A stretch of DNA of 64,000 nucleotides from Anaeramoeba flamelloides (lineage: Eukaryota; Metamonada; Anaeramoebidae), in assembly GCA_027625915.1 (NCBI GenBank), contig JANTQA010000036.1:1173501-1237500 (forward strand). Direction: 5' to 3'. Shown here one piece after another: positions 1-12,533 of this stretch. The notes beneath the pieces were generated by a model. The model was not told the DNA's origin. It saw only the letters and a list, made by a program, of their open reading frames with translations, and did no database searches. The translations under genes and the position numbers were made by a program. Within the stretch, counting starts at the first letter, position 1. Each line of letters starts with the position of its first letter.

Positions 1-980
1 AATGTTTGAAGTAAGCTTGGGCGATCTTAATAAAGATGAAAGGAAATCTTATATGCAATTCAAATTCCGTGTCGAGCATGTTTCTGGTACTAACTGTTTT
101 ACTAACTTTTATGGAATGAGATTAACAAACGACAAAGTCCAATCTCTCGTTGTCAAATACCATACCTTAATTGAAGCTGTTGTAAATGTAAAAACCACTG
201 ATGGTAAGTATTTCTTCTTTTACTTTTTCTTTCTTGAATTTTAATTACAAAAGATATATTTTTTTTTTTACTTTTGTTTTTTCATTTTTGCTTTTGCATT
301 TTTTTTTTTTTTTTTTTTCTTTTATTTTCAGGACTCTACATTTGTTTGTAATTTGAAACAATTTATTTTTAAATTGTGCTCTTGGAAAAAAGCTGTTTTT
401 CTTTTTTCTTTTTTTTTTGATAAAGGTTATTTTTCAAAAACAAAACTTAACTTTTTCTTTATTTTTTATTTCAACAAAAAAAATCTCAAAAATCACTCAA
501 ATTCTGATCTTCTTTTTTAACAAAACCTTTCCATAACCAAAAACCAACAAACATAAAACTAACAAACAAAAAACCGTTTTACAAAATTTCAAAGGTTATA
601 CTGTCAGAATCTTCTGTATTGGGTTTACCAAAAAAGACAGAAACCAAGTCAAAAAAACATGTTACGCACAAAGCTCCCAAGTCAGAGAAATTAGAAGAAG
701 AATGGTCAACATCATGATCAAAGAATCCAACTGTACATTAAAAGAATTAACACTCAAGCTTATTTCTGAATCTGTTCCAAAGGAAATCACAAAGCAATGC
801 CAAAGCGTATTCCCATTACAAAACGTCTATCTTAGGAAGATGAAGGTCTTAAAAACACCAAAGGTCGATGTAGACACAATCCTGAAATTACATGGGTTTG
901 AAACAAAGAAAAAAAAGGAAACAGGAAAGAAAGTCAATAGAAAAAAAAAGAGAGGTGGTAATAAAAAGAAAAAAAATTAA
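1..980 (+). CDS. RPS3A: 40S ribosomal protein eS1 (S3a), 5'-truncated by window edge
   Basis: Structural protein of the small ribosomal subunit, acting in cytosolic translation. The visible part has two exons, about 1-203 and 595-980, joined across an intron at 204-594 (donor GTAAGT, acceptor CAAAG). The join falls inside a Gly codon and gives the family stretch KTTDGYTVRIFCIGFTKK. The first exon carries the conserved FEVSLGDL start of the domain and the NCFTNFYGM motif. The second carries the QVREIRRRM-like helix, the CQSVFPLQNVYLRKMKVLK block and a Lys/Arg-rich tail. The Met codon at base 2 is internal: family members have more residues before FEVSL, so the real start lies upstream of the window. 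Pattern match to eS1 is strong over the whole length. The 3' UTR begins at 981, with AATAAA-type words around 1000. Confidence 0.93.
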
Positions 981-1854
981 TTCACACACTATTAATTTTA
1001 ATAAATATATAAATAAACATATATTAGTATATACACCCTCAATAATTTCTAATAATTCATTATGATTATAAAAAAATTTCAAAATGATCAAAATCTTGTT
1101 CATTATTAGAGATAATTTCTTTTTTTTATATTGATCTTTGAAAAAAAAAATTAGAATTTACTCCATAGAGATAAAAATCAATAATTAAATAAAAAATTCC
1201 TTTGTTATTCAATGAATTTATACTAAATTTTTATCATTTTTTAATATTTATTTTGATTGTGTGTCGTATTTTTCGTTATTAATGTCATTTTCCGATTCAT
1301 ATAGGAAAAAATTTTTGTTTCATTTCTGAAATTATGTACACACAATGAGTTGAAATAATAAAAAGATCTTGGCAAGGCAATTAAAAATAGTAATTGTTTT
1401 CATTCATTTGTCTCTGCTTTATTGTACCTTGAGATAAAAACAAATTTTTTCATTCTTGGAATTTAACTGTAATAACCATTTGTTTGGATCTTGCTTTTTG
1501 ACCTTTGAGATGAAATGTAATTTTTTTAGAAAGGAATCTAACTAGTATTACAAATATTACGCCTCAATATAAAATGATTACTAGACAAACTTTATATAAA
1601 TTTTTTTTTAGAGTTAAGATCTTTCTTTTGACTTTTTTTTTAATAATTTCTTTCATTTTTTAAATACTTTGTTTTTTCTTTCTTTTTTTTTTATTTCTCT
1701 ATTTTGTTTTTATTTAACTTAACTATCTTTAAAAAAAAAAAATTATCGAAGTAAATATTAATAAGAATGAAAAAAAATAATAAACGACAATCTAAAGCTA
1801 TAAAAATATATATTTTTTTAAATAAAATCATTATCTTGGTAATTTTTTTCCAGC

Positions 1855-2100
1855 GAAAGTTCAATAATAGAAAATATGTAATTTTCATTTCAAAAATTGG
1901 AACTCACTTTTTTTGAGTTTTTGATTTATTTATTTTAATTTTTTAGAGACTAGAGTTTTTTATGTTTGGAATAGTTTAATAGTGAATTATTAATCGTTTA
2001 TAATAATTATTTGTTTTTGAATACTCCAAAAGTATATTTTTTTTTAAATGAGATTTATTATTCTATCTGGAAAATAGTTATTGAAATGAGTTTTTCAATA
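1855..2100. repeat. Dispersed repeat, partner at 6945-7205
   Basis: About 200 bases match the stretch at 6945-7205 in the same orientation with moderate divergence: an A/T-rich lead, then a GGA-AGNNTTNAAAGTGAATTAT-like core, then TTATTTGTT and a final ATTTATTATT segment. The second copy ends with the complement of the family C terminal word (GGAAATACCTT at about 7194-7204), so this may be a relative of family C. No coding capacity. Boundaries are uncertain. Confidence 0.4.
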
Positions 2101-3684
2101 AATATTATTTATAATTTTGGTTTTAGGTAAACGTTTTCCACAGTAATATATAAAACAACCACAACTCTTACAAGTATTTTCACAAAATACATCAAATTAT
2201 TTCTTTTTTAGTTAACGATTTTGAAAATAATTTTACAAATAAACTCTTTTTTAGTCAAAGGTGACCATTTTTATTGAAGAAATAGAACACAACTCTGAAT
2301 TTAATATATTATTCTTCTCAAACGTAAATTTCAATTTTTAGATCAAAATCATTTTTTCTCATTTTATAAAATTTTTTTTTTTGAATTTTTGATTTTTTTT
2401 TTATGTTTATTTTCTTCTTTGTTATTTCTTCTTAAAAATTAAATTTGAAAAAAAAAATGTTTGAAACCCCAAACCAACATTAAGAAAAGTGAGTGTTTGT
2501 ATGTTCTTTTATTATTCAGAAATATACAAGTAGAAAATCTTATTGTCAACAATTTTAATTTCCTAAAGAAATTGAGATTTTTGTATGAGTGGTTCTAATG
2601 AAAAGGGTTCAAAAATTTTTTTAACATTTTTTTTTTTTTTTAAAATAGATGTTTTGTTCAGGCTTTTCTTTTATGATTATCGACGCTAATACGAATTTTA
2701 TTATTCCTCGTATTTCTAAACAATCCGAGTTTGGTTGATTCTTAAAAATAAAATTAGTTTTTCATTTTTGGCTGAGCAACCCTAAGTGAAATGCAGTTTA
2801 TACTATACATGATATATTCCACTCTTATATTTTATAAAAATTATTTATTTGGTATAAAAATTATTTTATTAATTCAATTAATTTAAAGCTGCTGTACTCA
2901 AAATTGGTTAAAACTACTAAATAAATTAAAGAATTTCTTTGTGATATTTCTTTTTATTTATCAATAATAATTTAATTATCAATCCTACTAAATAAATTTA
3001 TTTTAAAATTCCAATAATTAACATTAGATTTCAAAGCCCATTGAGAAAGTTGATTCAAAATTCTTGAAATATCATTTCATTTTGGTTTTTTCAATATCTT
3101 GGAATCTTTTCATTTTAGTGTTCAATAATAATTTTGATAAACTTAGGGGCTATGTTTCACCCCTGAAAAGTATTGAGTTGTTATGCGATGTTACTTTTAC
3201 TCGTCAAAATGAATTTTGGTTCTGAGGAAATTGAACAAAATTAATACTAATTTCAAAGTTAAACAAACATGAACAAACAAAAAAAAATTTTCAAATAGAT
3301 CTTTGAATTAAAATTTATAAAAAATAAATCACTTTCAAAGGATTTACAAAGATCAATTTCAAATTTGAAAAAATTTACAAACTAGTAAAATCAACTTTAA
3401 AAATATTTACAACAGCTTTGGAAATTTTTTTGTGTTTCTAGATTTTTAATAGAAATCATGAAATATTAAAATCAAAATTAGGTCTTGATCTAAGATGCTT
3501 AAAATTTTGAGAATTAATAAGAATTATGAAAATTTCCCATTTTTTTTGTTATAGAAATTCTCAATCTGTAAAGGTAACTCACTTTATGATAACTTTTCCA
3601 CTTGTATTTTGAGTTGCGGTTTCATATTTTACACCTCAGAAACCTAGTCCTTTAATAAACATTTTCTTTTATAAATGTAAAATA

Positions 3685-4178
3685 ACAGTACACAGTGATC
3701 ATAATTAAGTAGGCCTAACGACTATAATCGGTGTTTCCAAATTTAATCGGTGCTTTTTTTTCTTCTTGTATCAATGAAACATCCAATTTACTTCCCAATA
3801 GTAGACCTAAGTTCAAATCAATTCTGAAAGTAAACCACTTGATATTTTCAGTAAATTTTAAATTATGAATGCAATTTGTTAAAAATATTTTGTATTTTTA
3901 TCAATTTTTTTGAATTTTTTTGTTTTTTTGATTGATAAAAATTTATTCTCAAAAATTTACTCTATTTTTTGAGATATCTATTCCAATTTGATCTTTCATT
4001 TTTAGAATTTCTATTTAAATAATAGAACTTTAAGAAACCAATACCATATTTACTTAGGGTTTATTGTTGGTTTCGTTGATCGGTTGATTTATAGGTCTTC
4101 TATAACAAAAAAACACGCTTTTTATTCTAAAACACAGATTAAACTTTTTTTCACGATTTATTTTGAAAACAGTACACA
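3685..4178 (+). mobile_element. Family K non-autonomous element, copy 1
   Basis: A roughly 480-base segment found again in inverse orientation at 37385-37865 and in part at 61030-61150 (also a weak trace at 38900-39000). Shared landmarks run in the same order: CTATAATCGG, AACATCCAATTTACTTCC, CTATTTAAATAATAGAAC, AAACCAATACCATATTTA, TTATTGTTGGTTTCGTTGAT, TAGGTCTTCTATAAC and AACACGCTTTT. The segment is flanked by the 10-base direct repeat ACAGTACACA at 3685-3694 and 4169-4178, which would fit a target-site duplication. No reading frame inside. Family not assigned. Confidence 0.5.
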
Positions 4179-4365
4179 TGGGATATTAATGAAAATCCTG
4201 AAAGATTGATAAATTTTTCTTTATAGTAACACCAACAAATTCTTCTTTAACAGTTGATTCTTCTTCAAAATAGGGAAAAAATCATTTTTTTTTTTAAAAA
4301 ACTTAACAATTATCGTTTAATTTGTTTATATTTTTTGAATATTTCATTTGGTTAAATAAAAAAAT

Positions 4366-7113
4366 ATGTCTAAAGAAAACAAAATCGAAATTGAAAAAGA
4401 AATTGAAATTGAACTCGAAAAAGAAAATGAAAAAACAATTGAAATAGAAAAAGAAGGATCAGGTGAAGAATCAAAAGGTGAAGAGGAGAAGGAACAAAAC
4501 ACAGAAAAAGAAAAAGAAAAAGGAGGAGAAGAAAAAAAAAAAGGACCAACAAAAGAGCAGCTTGAAAAAATTAAAAAAAAAGTGCAGGAACGAGAAGCTG
4601 CCAATGAACCCAAGTTTATTAAAGGTGTTGACTTTTCTTCTTTTGACATCGAAGATTATATTGAAGGATACCGTGGTCACACACGAATGGATCGTTTATT
4701 ATTTATTGCACAAAGATCCGAAATTCATCAACAAAAGGGTAAGTCTTTTAAATACTAAAAATAAAAAAATATTTTTTTTTGTTTTTTTTTCTCATTTTTT
4801 CTTATTTTTTTTTCACTTCTTTTCAACTTTTCAAATGGGGTGTTTTACTGGTTTCAACATTTTATTTGTTCCAAAATTTACATAATTTTTTTTTACTTTC
4901 TGAACAAAACTTTTGAACTCAAACACAAAAAAAAAAAACAAAAAAAATTAAAAAACAAAAAAAAAAACTTTAGCACTTAAAATGTTTCTGGAAGAAGTCA
5001 AAAAAACAAGAAACATCCAAAAATACAGAAAAATTGTTGAAAAATACTCGGACGTCTTACAAGATGAAAAGAGTCTCGACCAAAAATGGATTGACAAAAC
5101 ACTCAAAGACTCAGCAAGTACATACGATAGCTTGGAGTCAAATCTTAAAACAGCGAAGGAAAACGTCAACCAAAAAGGAATCCAGGAAGGAAATATGCAA
5201 CTAGGACATTTCTATTTTGACAAGGGGGATCTTAAATCCGCATTAAAATATTATTCAAGGGCAAAAGAAGCTACTAACGATCCTATAGAAACGGCAAACT
5301 GTTGTTTGGATGCAATAAAAACCGCTATGGAAGGGAAAAGTTATTCTCATATTTCTGCTTACTTAAATACCGCACAAAAAAAATCAGAAGAGTTGGGTAA
5401 TTCTCATCTTCCCACATTTTTATTTTTTTTCTTTTTATTTCTTTTATGTTGTGGTTTTACTCTTTGTTAGTTTTTATAGTATTAACCACTTTACACCAAA
5501 GGTATTAATTTGTACCACTTAAAAAAAACAAAAACCAAAATGTAGACTCAAACAAAAAAGTACTTAACGTTAGTCGAAAAATAAATTGAAATTTTTCATT
5601 CAGCTTTCCAAAATAAAAAACAGAAAATTCCAAAGAATTCAAATAAATCTGTAAACTACCCAATCCGTAAAGTCTCTAACTCTAAAGAGAAAATTAATAA
5701 ATTAACGACTTTTAAGAATTAAATTTTGAAATGTTAAATGATTTTATAATTTTTTATTTTGGAAAACAGAATGAAAATTGTGTTCAATGTATTTTTCAAT
5801 AAATAATATTTCTGTTGTATTTCAATATTAAAATTATTAATATAAACTCTATTTAGCTTATTAACTTTACAACCCAAGTGTAAAAAATGATGTCTTAATT
5901 TTCAAAGTGTTTTTTTGATATATTTATGCTTTTTTAATAACGGATATACTTTTCCTGTGTGCCAACAAGGAGCAAGAAACTTGTCAGTATATTTGATGTA
6001 TTTAGCAACATTCTATTGTATTTAAAAAGGAAAGGAAGTGGTTTGGGGAAGAAACAGAAATTGGAAAACCGAAAATAATTTTTGAAAAAAACAAATAACA
6101 ACCCCAAACATCTCAAATGGTTTATTAAATGGAATAAGTTGTCATTTATTTTTATTTTTTTATTTTGAAGCGAGTAAATTAATTTCCTCTTAAAGCCCTA
6201 ATAATTTGTTTTCATTTAAAACATCAAATATCTTGACAAATTTCCTCACCCTTGTGTACACACTGGAAAAGTATATCCGTTATTAAAAAAGCATAAATGT
6301 ATCAAAAAAAAACTTTGAAAAATCAGTTTTTACCTTCTTGTATTTTTTCAGGAATTACACACCCGAACTCTTTCTTGAAAAATAAATTGAAAAAAATTTT
6401 TATTGATCTTGCTAACAATTGATGAAAAGATCTGTGAAAAGTGAAACTTTTTGATACCTTAACTTGGAAATATTTTGATTTTAAAACAATACGTACTGAT
6501 TCAATTAGAATCAATAAATTCTGAATTTTATATTACAAATTAATGAATAGAAATACTTTTAAAAAAAATATTATTTGAAAAATAAAAACAATTTACAAAA
6601 CTATTTTTCAAAAAATTTCACTCACTTTAAAATGTTAATGGAAGTTGTTTTGAGGGTTTGTCTCGTATTCTTATCAAAAAAATATTTTCAAATTTTTGGA
6701 TCTATTATCATTTCTTCTAATTTTTCATATTTTAGTTTTGCTTTTTCAAATTTTTGTTTTTCTTTTGTTTTTCTTTTGTTTTTCAATTTTCTTTTTTCTT
6801 TTTTTTTTAAGAGAGAGTATGTGTCAAAAAAAAAAAGATCTTCAAAAAGACCATTAATCATTATGAAAATTGAGACCATGGAATACCTTTTAAAAAGAAT
6901 TTAATTATTGATTTGGCAAAAAATCTAATTGTTAACTTTTTTTTCGTTCAAGTTCAGTAATACAAAATCCGTAGTGCTCATTTCAAAAATTTTAACTTTC
7001 TATTTTTTATTTTTTGGTTTTATTTTTTTTAATTTTTAAAATATCAGGTTTTTATATCTTTGGAAGGATTTAAAAGTGAATTATAAATCAGATTGAATTA
7101 TTTGTTGTTCTTG

Positions 7114-7152
<39 letters not shown>

Positions 7153-8668
7153 ATTATTTCAAGTGATTCACAATTTTTGAAATGGTGTTTACTTTTTTGG
7201 AAATACCTTGTACTATTCAAACCAGATCTGAAATTTTTATTTTATTGAGAAAATAAATTCAAAAATAAAATAAAAAATTAATGTTTTGAAAAGTTGGTTT
7301 ATACCTTCTTTTTAATTCACCAATACTCCTTTAAAATTAAAATCTTTTATTCAACCTTTAAAAATTAGAGAAAAAATTGTTTCACTGAATTTTTGAAATA
7401 TTAATTTCTTTGATTTGTGTTATTGAAATGTTTGTATGTTATTTTCTTTTCAATTCTTTTTTGTTTTTTCTTTTCAATCTATTTAACTGAAAATTTTTCA
7501 GAAAAAAAATTATCCATTTAACAAAAATCAGAAAAAACTAAAACAAAATAAAAAAAAAAAATAGAAACAGAAATTAAAAAAAAAAAAAAAATTTTCTTTC
7601 AGAATACAATATTATTGTTACCATTCTATATATTTTAAGATTAAATTTTTAAAAATGAAATATCAAAGCCATTTTAAAAAAATATTATCAATTTTTTTTT
7701 TTTTATATAACAGTCCAAAAAATAGTTCTATTGAAATTTGTCATCTATTTTCGATCTACTTTTTAAAATTTTTTTTTTTCACACTTTTTTTAAAATGACA
7801 CATAAAAAAAAACAATTGAATTCTCAATATTTAATAAAATATATTTATTTCTTCATTATTCTGAAATTTTATTAAACATAATTTAATAAATAATATAATA
7901 GAACTCGAAACAAATGGAATTTTAAAAACTATTAATGGTCTTCTTCAATTAACATCACGTGAATTTAAAACAGCAGCACATCAATTTATTAATGCGCCAG
8001 GAAAGAAGGTATTTGAATATCCAGAAATCTTCACATCCATGGATGTTGGTATTTATGGAGGATTTTTATCTTTAGCAACTTTTAATCGAAGAGAATTAAA
8101 AAGAAACATTTTAGATAACGAATATTTTAAAAATTATCTTGAATTAGTACCAGAAATGCGAGATATAATTTACAATTATTATGAATCAAAATATGCAGAC
8201 TTTGTCGAAGGCTTGGAAAAAATCAAACCCCAATTATTATTAGATCAATATCTAAGTTCACATGTTGAACGATTATACACCAGAATTCGAGAGAAGGCAA
8301 TCATCCAATATTTCTCACCTTATTTAACACTTGATATGAAAAAAATGGCAAAAGATTTTGGCACAACACTCGAATTAATAGAAATCGAAGTTTCAAATTT
8401 AATTGCTGAAGATAAATTAGCTGGAAAAATTGATCAAAAAAATAAAATTTTATATGGTACAAGAATTAATAAAAGAAGTCAAACTTTCCAAGAAGTTTTA
8501 TCATTTGGTAAAGACTATCGAAGGAAAACACGTGCTTTGCTTTTAAGAGCTAATTTGATTCAAAATAAAATGACTGTAAAAAGACCAAGAAAGAAAGTCA
8601 TGATGGGCGGGGAAAATATGAATTTCATGAATTTACAATTATTAAATTTAATGAGAGGTTTTAATTAA
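4366..8668 (+). CDS. CSN1: COP9 signalosome complex subunit 1 (CSN1/GPS1)
   Basis: Subunit of the COP9 signalosome, which removes NEDD8 from cullin-RING ligases. Three exons: 4366-4738, 4974-5396 and 7902-8668, giving 520 residues (human GPS1 is about 490-530). Both joins keep the frame: intron 1 (4739-4973, GTAAGT...TTTAG) restores ALKM, and intron 2 (5397-7901, 2,505 bases) restores EELELETNG. Residues 1-80 are a Glu/Lys-rich low-complexity leader. About 85-265 form the TPR-like RPN7 region, with YIEGYRGHTRMDRLLFIA, LGHFYFDKGDLKSALKYYSR and later VGIYGGFLSLATF. The PCI winged helix is near 389-450, marked by LYTRIREKAIIQYFSPY and ending around KILYGTR. The tail is basic. The start is the first Met of an open frame with a purine-poor leader. 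Intron 2 is inflated by two inverted-repeat elements. Identification is strong; no other signalosome gene is nearby. Confidence 0.93.
5567..5815. mobile_element. Family D small TIR element (MITE), copy 1, in CSN1 intron 2
   Basis: Inverted ends: the left reads GTTAGTCGAAAAATAAAT followed by CATTCAGCTTTCCAAAAT; the right carries the complement (TTTTGGAAAACAGAATG, then a diverged end). The same end sequences occur at 14178-14390 and 56500-56722. This copy is the most diverged. No coding capacity; right boundary approximate. It sits wholly within the CSN1 intron. Confidence 0.5.
5899..6322. mobile_element. Family J TIR element in CSN1 intron 2
   Basis: Two arms of about 75 bases are near-perfect inverted copies: left at about 5899-5973 (TTTTCAAAG, then TTTATGCTTTTTTAATAACG, GATATACTTTTCC) and right at about 6246-6322 (the complement in reverse order). 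The 270-base interior has no credible frame. The structure fits a MITE or foldback element. No second copy seen in the window. Confidence 0.6.
6945..7205. repeat. Dispersed repeat, partner at 1855-2100, with (TA)n tract
   Basis: Second copy of the repeat at 1855-2100, in direct orientation and inside CSN1 intron 2. It contains a perfect (TA)n run at about 7117-7145 and ends in GGAAATACCTT, the complement of the start of family C. Confidence 0.4.
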
Positions 8669-10594
8669 TTCTATATATTTATTTTTTATTTTTTTTTTTT
8701 TTATATAAATATAAAAAACCTATTACATTCAATTAAATATTCAATGGTATTAAAAATTATTCTCAAGAGAAAAAAAATGAAAATTTGAACTAACCTCCAA
8801 TTTTAATTTTTTTTTTTTTTTTAAATTTTTTTTAATTATTTTCCTTGGTTATTTTCAAATATTTAGATCTTAGATAAATAAATCAATGTTACTTGTTAGT
8901 TTTGTTTTGGATTTTTTTTTATTACTATATTCTGATTGCTTATAGTAAAAAAAAATGAGACTATTATTCAGGAAAGAATTAACAATTAATTCCCTTAACC
9001 AAAGGTATGGTCGACTTGTAACCAATTAATATCATCTTAAAATAATAATTTTTGATATTTTTCGTGTCTTATTGTGAATCAATACTGAGTAATTAAAATA
9101 AATGTTTTACTTTTTATTGCAATTTCCTTTTTGTTAATTTTATTTTCTGTGCTTTAAAAAAGAATTGTATTGGTTTATTTCGAAATAAAATTTGTAAATT
9201 TGATGATTTTCAAAAGAAATATTTTTAAAAGTCAAGTTATCTAATTTGGATAAATTGAAATTAAACTCAAATTTATTTATAATAGTTTTATAACTATTTA
9301 TGAGTTAGGGTTAATAAGAATTCGATTCAAAACATTTCAAGATTTTTATAGAAAAGAAATTTCAAAAATTGTGAATAATTTGAAAAAAAAAAAACCATAT
9401 ATATATATATATATTTTCAATTGGCCTTCCAATGCAACTAATTATTCAATTCTTATTGCCTATGTTTTAAAAATTTGTGGATTTTTTTTTAACAAGTTTT
9501 TTATTTTTTCTGAGGAAAAAAGTTTTTATAATACTTGTTTTTGAACGTTTTCTATTTTAATAAGTGAGAGATAAACATTCAAATGTGATGTGGGGCTAGG
9601 AATCTGAAGATAGACATTTTTTTTTAAAGTTTTCACTTTCGAAAAACATAAAAATTCCAAAAAAGTTTTATATTTTAATGATCTCATAAAAATAAGAACT
9701 AATTTTTTTAAAAAATCTGAAATAAATCAAAGACTGATAATTTAAAAATTATTGAGTTAATCTTTGAAATTCAAATATTGAAAAAATAAGATAACAAAGA
9801 AGTTTTTAAATATGAATTATTAAAAAACTGAAAAAGTATTATTTTCAGGGTTTCTATCTTTTTCAATGAGAAACAGGAATTAAAAAAAAAATAAATAAAT
9901 GTAAATAATTTTTAATAGTGATCCTTACTAAACAATCTAATAATTTTTTGTTTCAATATTATTTTATCATATAATGTTCAGATCTATTTGAACCACTCAG
10001 TACGAATACCCCCAATAATACCCCCATACTTTAATTTTAGACGAAATTACAATGAGGCCAATCCCTTCAAAATTGTAAAACTTTATTATTTTTTTTTTCC
10101 CCAAATAGTTCCTTTTGTGTCTAAATAAATAATAATAGTTTTTTTTTTTTTGTTTTTTTATTATTTAAGGAAGGATTTATTAATTACTCTCTTTTGCCAG
10201 AATTCATAAATTTTTATTTTGGAATATTATTAAAGATTCAAAGATAAGTTTATTATAAACCCAAGACTAATAAATTTCATTAATCTTTTTTAGTAATAAT
10301 ATTAAAACTATTATTAATTTTTAACATATTAGATATATTAATTTTTTTTTATTCAGATATCCCTATTTTACGATATTTTTCATAGGCTGAACAATTCCAT
10401 AGAAAATTGTCTAAATATTCAATGATATCTAAATTGTTTATTTTTTTATTTACATACCTCATAATATTTTGATTTATTTTTATTCATAACATAAGAGTAC
10501 CTCTTTAAATAATTTGTAAAATTTCTCAGTTTTAAAATTGAAGTTGAACCCTTCCATTCTAAATATATTTTGTCTTTATTTTTTCCAAAATTGA

Positions 10595-10905
10595 AAAGAA
10601 TTGAGTAAAATCATAGTTTTTACTCTATTATTTTGAATTCTGGAAAACCACCGTTATCTTTTTTTTAATTTGAGAAATATCAAGAAAATTTAAGAAATTT
10701 TCTTTTAATTTGTAAAATTAAAAAAAACCTAACGGTGGTTTTCTTGAGGTTTTCTGTTTTATTTGTTAAATCTATCGATTTTCTAAATAAACAGAAAACT
10801 CAAGAAAAGCTAACAGCGGTTTTCCCAAATTCAGAAGAATAGAGTAAAATCAAAGATTTAGCTCAATTCTTTTAAATTCTGGAATATCTAAAAGCGGTTT
10901 TTTTT
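10595..10905. repeat. Interlocked inverted repeats around a CCACCGTTATC-type core
   Basis: The words AAAACCACCGTTATCTTTT, AACCTAACGGTGGTTTTC and AAGCTAACAGCGGTTTTCCC appear within 250 bases and pair with each other as inverted copies. AGTAAAATC...TTTTACTC and GAATTCTGG words recur on both flanks. TCAAGAAAA.../...TTGAGGTTTTCTG also pair. It could be a small compound MITE, or the 3' end of the adjacent dead LINE. No coding sequence. Confidence 0.4.
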
Positions 10906-10974
10906 ATTTTAAGAAATAAACCTCCCGACATTTCCAACTTGAGCTATTTTCTAATTGATTAATTCAATATTTAT

Positions 10975-11790
10975 ACAATTCCATTTCTAATTCTTTTTTC
11001 TTATTTTATTGCCAGTTAATATTTTCAAATTCTTTTTCTCTAAAAGGAAGATAATTAATTAATTCGTCAAAACCAAGGCTTCTAATTTTTGTATTAACTT
11101 AAATCTTCTTTTATATATTGTTATTCTGACAGGATCCTTTTTTGCAATTTTATAAATAAGCCTGGGAGAATGTGGGTTAATTAATAAAAATTTTGTAATT
11201 TTTTTATTTATCTAAGTATCAAATCTTTAAAATCTGTTGTTGTTAAATCAAATATTTCTAATCCGTATAATAGTTGATTATGTAATAGGGCTTTAAAAAA
11301 CTGAATTTTTAATCCATTAGAAAAAATTTTTTTTAAGTAAGATATTGATTAATTTTTTGAAATTGGTGTAAATTTTCTCAAGGTTAAACTTTCAATGAGT
11401 TTTTTTCTCCAAAAATTGTAATATTTCTTAGATTTATAGTATTGAAAAAAATTCTCATAACGAAAATAATACCTGAAAAGATTTTTATTTGTGAGTATTA
11501 GGTAAAATTGTCATATAATTACAAATTTCCAAAATCATCATCTTTTTTGATAATTTTCCAATTTTTTTAATATGATCAATTAATAAACCCCTCTTAAGTT
11601 CATTAAAAAGAGGTTTATATAGAATACTTGTTTATATGTTTGATAACCAAAATAGATCTTCCATATTTTGAAACACAAAAGTCGAGTATTAGAGAGGTTT
11701 GTTATTTTTTTGAAAATGATTATTTTTTAATCTTGTTTTTTGATTGAATGAACAGTTTTTGAATAAGTGTAATTTAATAAATCAGTGATC
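10975..11790 (-). mobile_element. Dead LINE (non-LTR retrotransposon) reverse-transcriptase remnant
   Basis: On the minus strand the translation, moving between frames, gives pieces in the order expected of the end of a LINE reverse transcriptase. Near 11530 there is a decayed YADD-like box (NL, stop, LYDNFT). At about 11213-11315 follows KIQFFKALLHNQLLYGLEIF, then DLTTTDFKDLILR; this is the typical thumb segment (family pattern: short-chain A-L...L-YG-EIW). At about 11060-11190 comes RLIYKIAKKDPVR, then ITIYKRRFKLIQKLEAL, matching the helix after the thumb. Several stops and at least two frame changes separate the blocks, so it is inactive. The 5' end, endonuclease and 3' tail are not recognisable. 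Clade not assigned. Confidence 0.5.
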
Positions 11791-12533
11791 ATTTTCATAA
11801 GTGGATGAGTTAAAATTTTAAAATTTTTATTCTTCAATAGTATAAATTATTTTTAAATAAAAGAAATTACACAACAATTTTAATATTCTTAACAATGAAA
11901 ATTCTTGTCAGAGATTATTTTCATGTACTGTATTTTTTTCAATACTCTAATTGAAACTCTTTAGAATAACACAAATTAGCTTTGTTCACATTGTATTCTT
12001 ATTTTGGCTATAACTCAAAGTATAGTAATCTGTTAATGTAATGTGATGGTTGGTGAAATAATTAACCTATTAAGTGAATACCAGAAAAAAGGTATGAATT
12101 TTTATTCGTGTATATATGGTGCTCTTGTTGACTAACTTTTTGTGAGATATTTAATAATATTCTCTAACTACTTTGAGCTTTTGAATCTCTGTGTAAAGAT
12201 ATGTTAATGAGGAGTTATTTGGTGTTGATTATTTTTTGTTAATTAGTCTGGTTTCTTATTAAAAGATTGAAAAAAAAGTTTATTTAAACCAACACCCAAA
12301 AAGGAAAGCAAATGATCAAAAATATTGTACATTTATTTTGTTTTGGCTCTATTTTTTAAGACAAAATTAAAATTTTTCATTTTTTTTAATTGATCTTACT
12401 TGTTATGTAATGAAATTCACTCTTCGTGACAAATTTTTCATTCTTCAGAGATTTCTTGAGAATATGTGTGTCTTAATAGTATGTTATAAAAAGAAAATAC
12501 AAACCATAACGAAATCATTTTTTTTTCTCCGAA

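Larger units (their letters stand above)
981..4365. other. Intergenic region between eS1 and CSN1
   Basis: AT-rich DNA between two same-strand genes, with no open frame that reads as protein. Bases about 1855-2100 resemble bases 6945-7205 in direct orientation (shared words include TAGTGAATTATTAATC-like and TTTCAAAAATT). Bases 2240-2275 look like one end of a family A element (TAAACTCTTTTTTAGTCAAAGG), with no partner end found nearby. A family K element occupies 3685-4178. The rest shows nothing beyond A/T runs. Confidence 0.5.
8669..12533. other. Intergenic region between CSN1 and the PARG gene
   Basis: No host gene is visible. It holds a (TA)n tract near 9397-9414, a pair of CCCCC words at 10009-10029, a cluster of inverted repeats at 10595-10905 and a dead LINE fragment at about 10975-11790. 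The remainder is featureless A/T-rich DNA. Confidence 0.5.

Noticed and set aside
2-4. ATG at base 2 as the start of eS1
   Set aside because: The family has residues before FEVSL, so this Met is internal and the gene is cut by the window edge.
10006-10032. ATACCCCC repeated twice, like a telomere fragment
   Set aside because: Only two spaced copies and no tandem array; coincidence is more likely.
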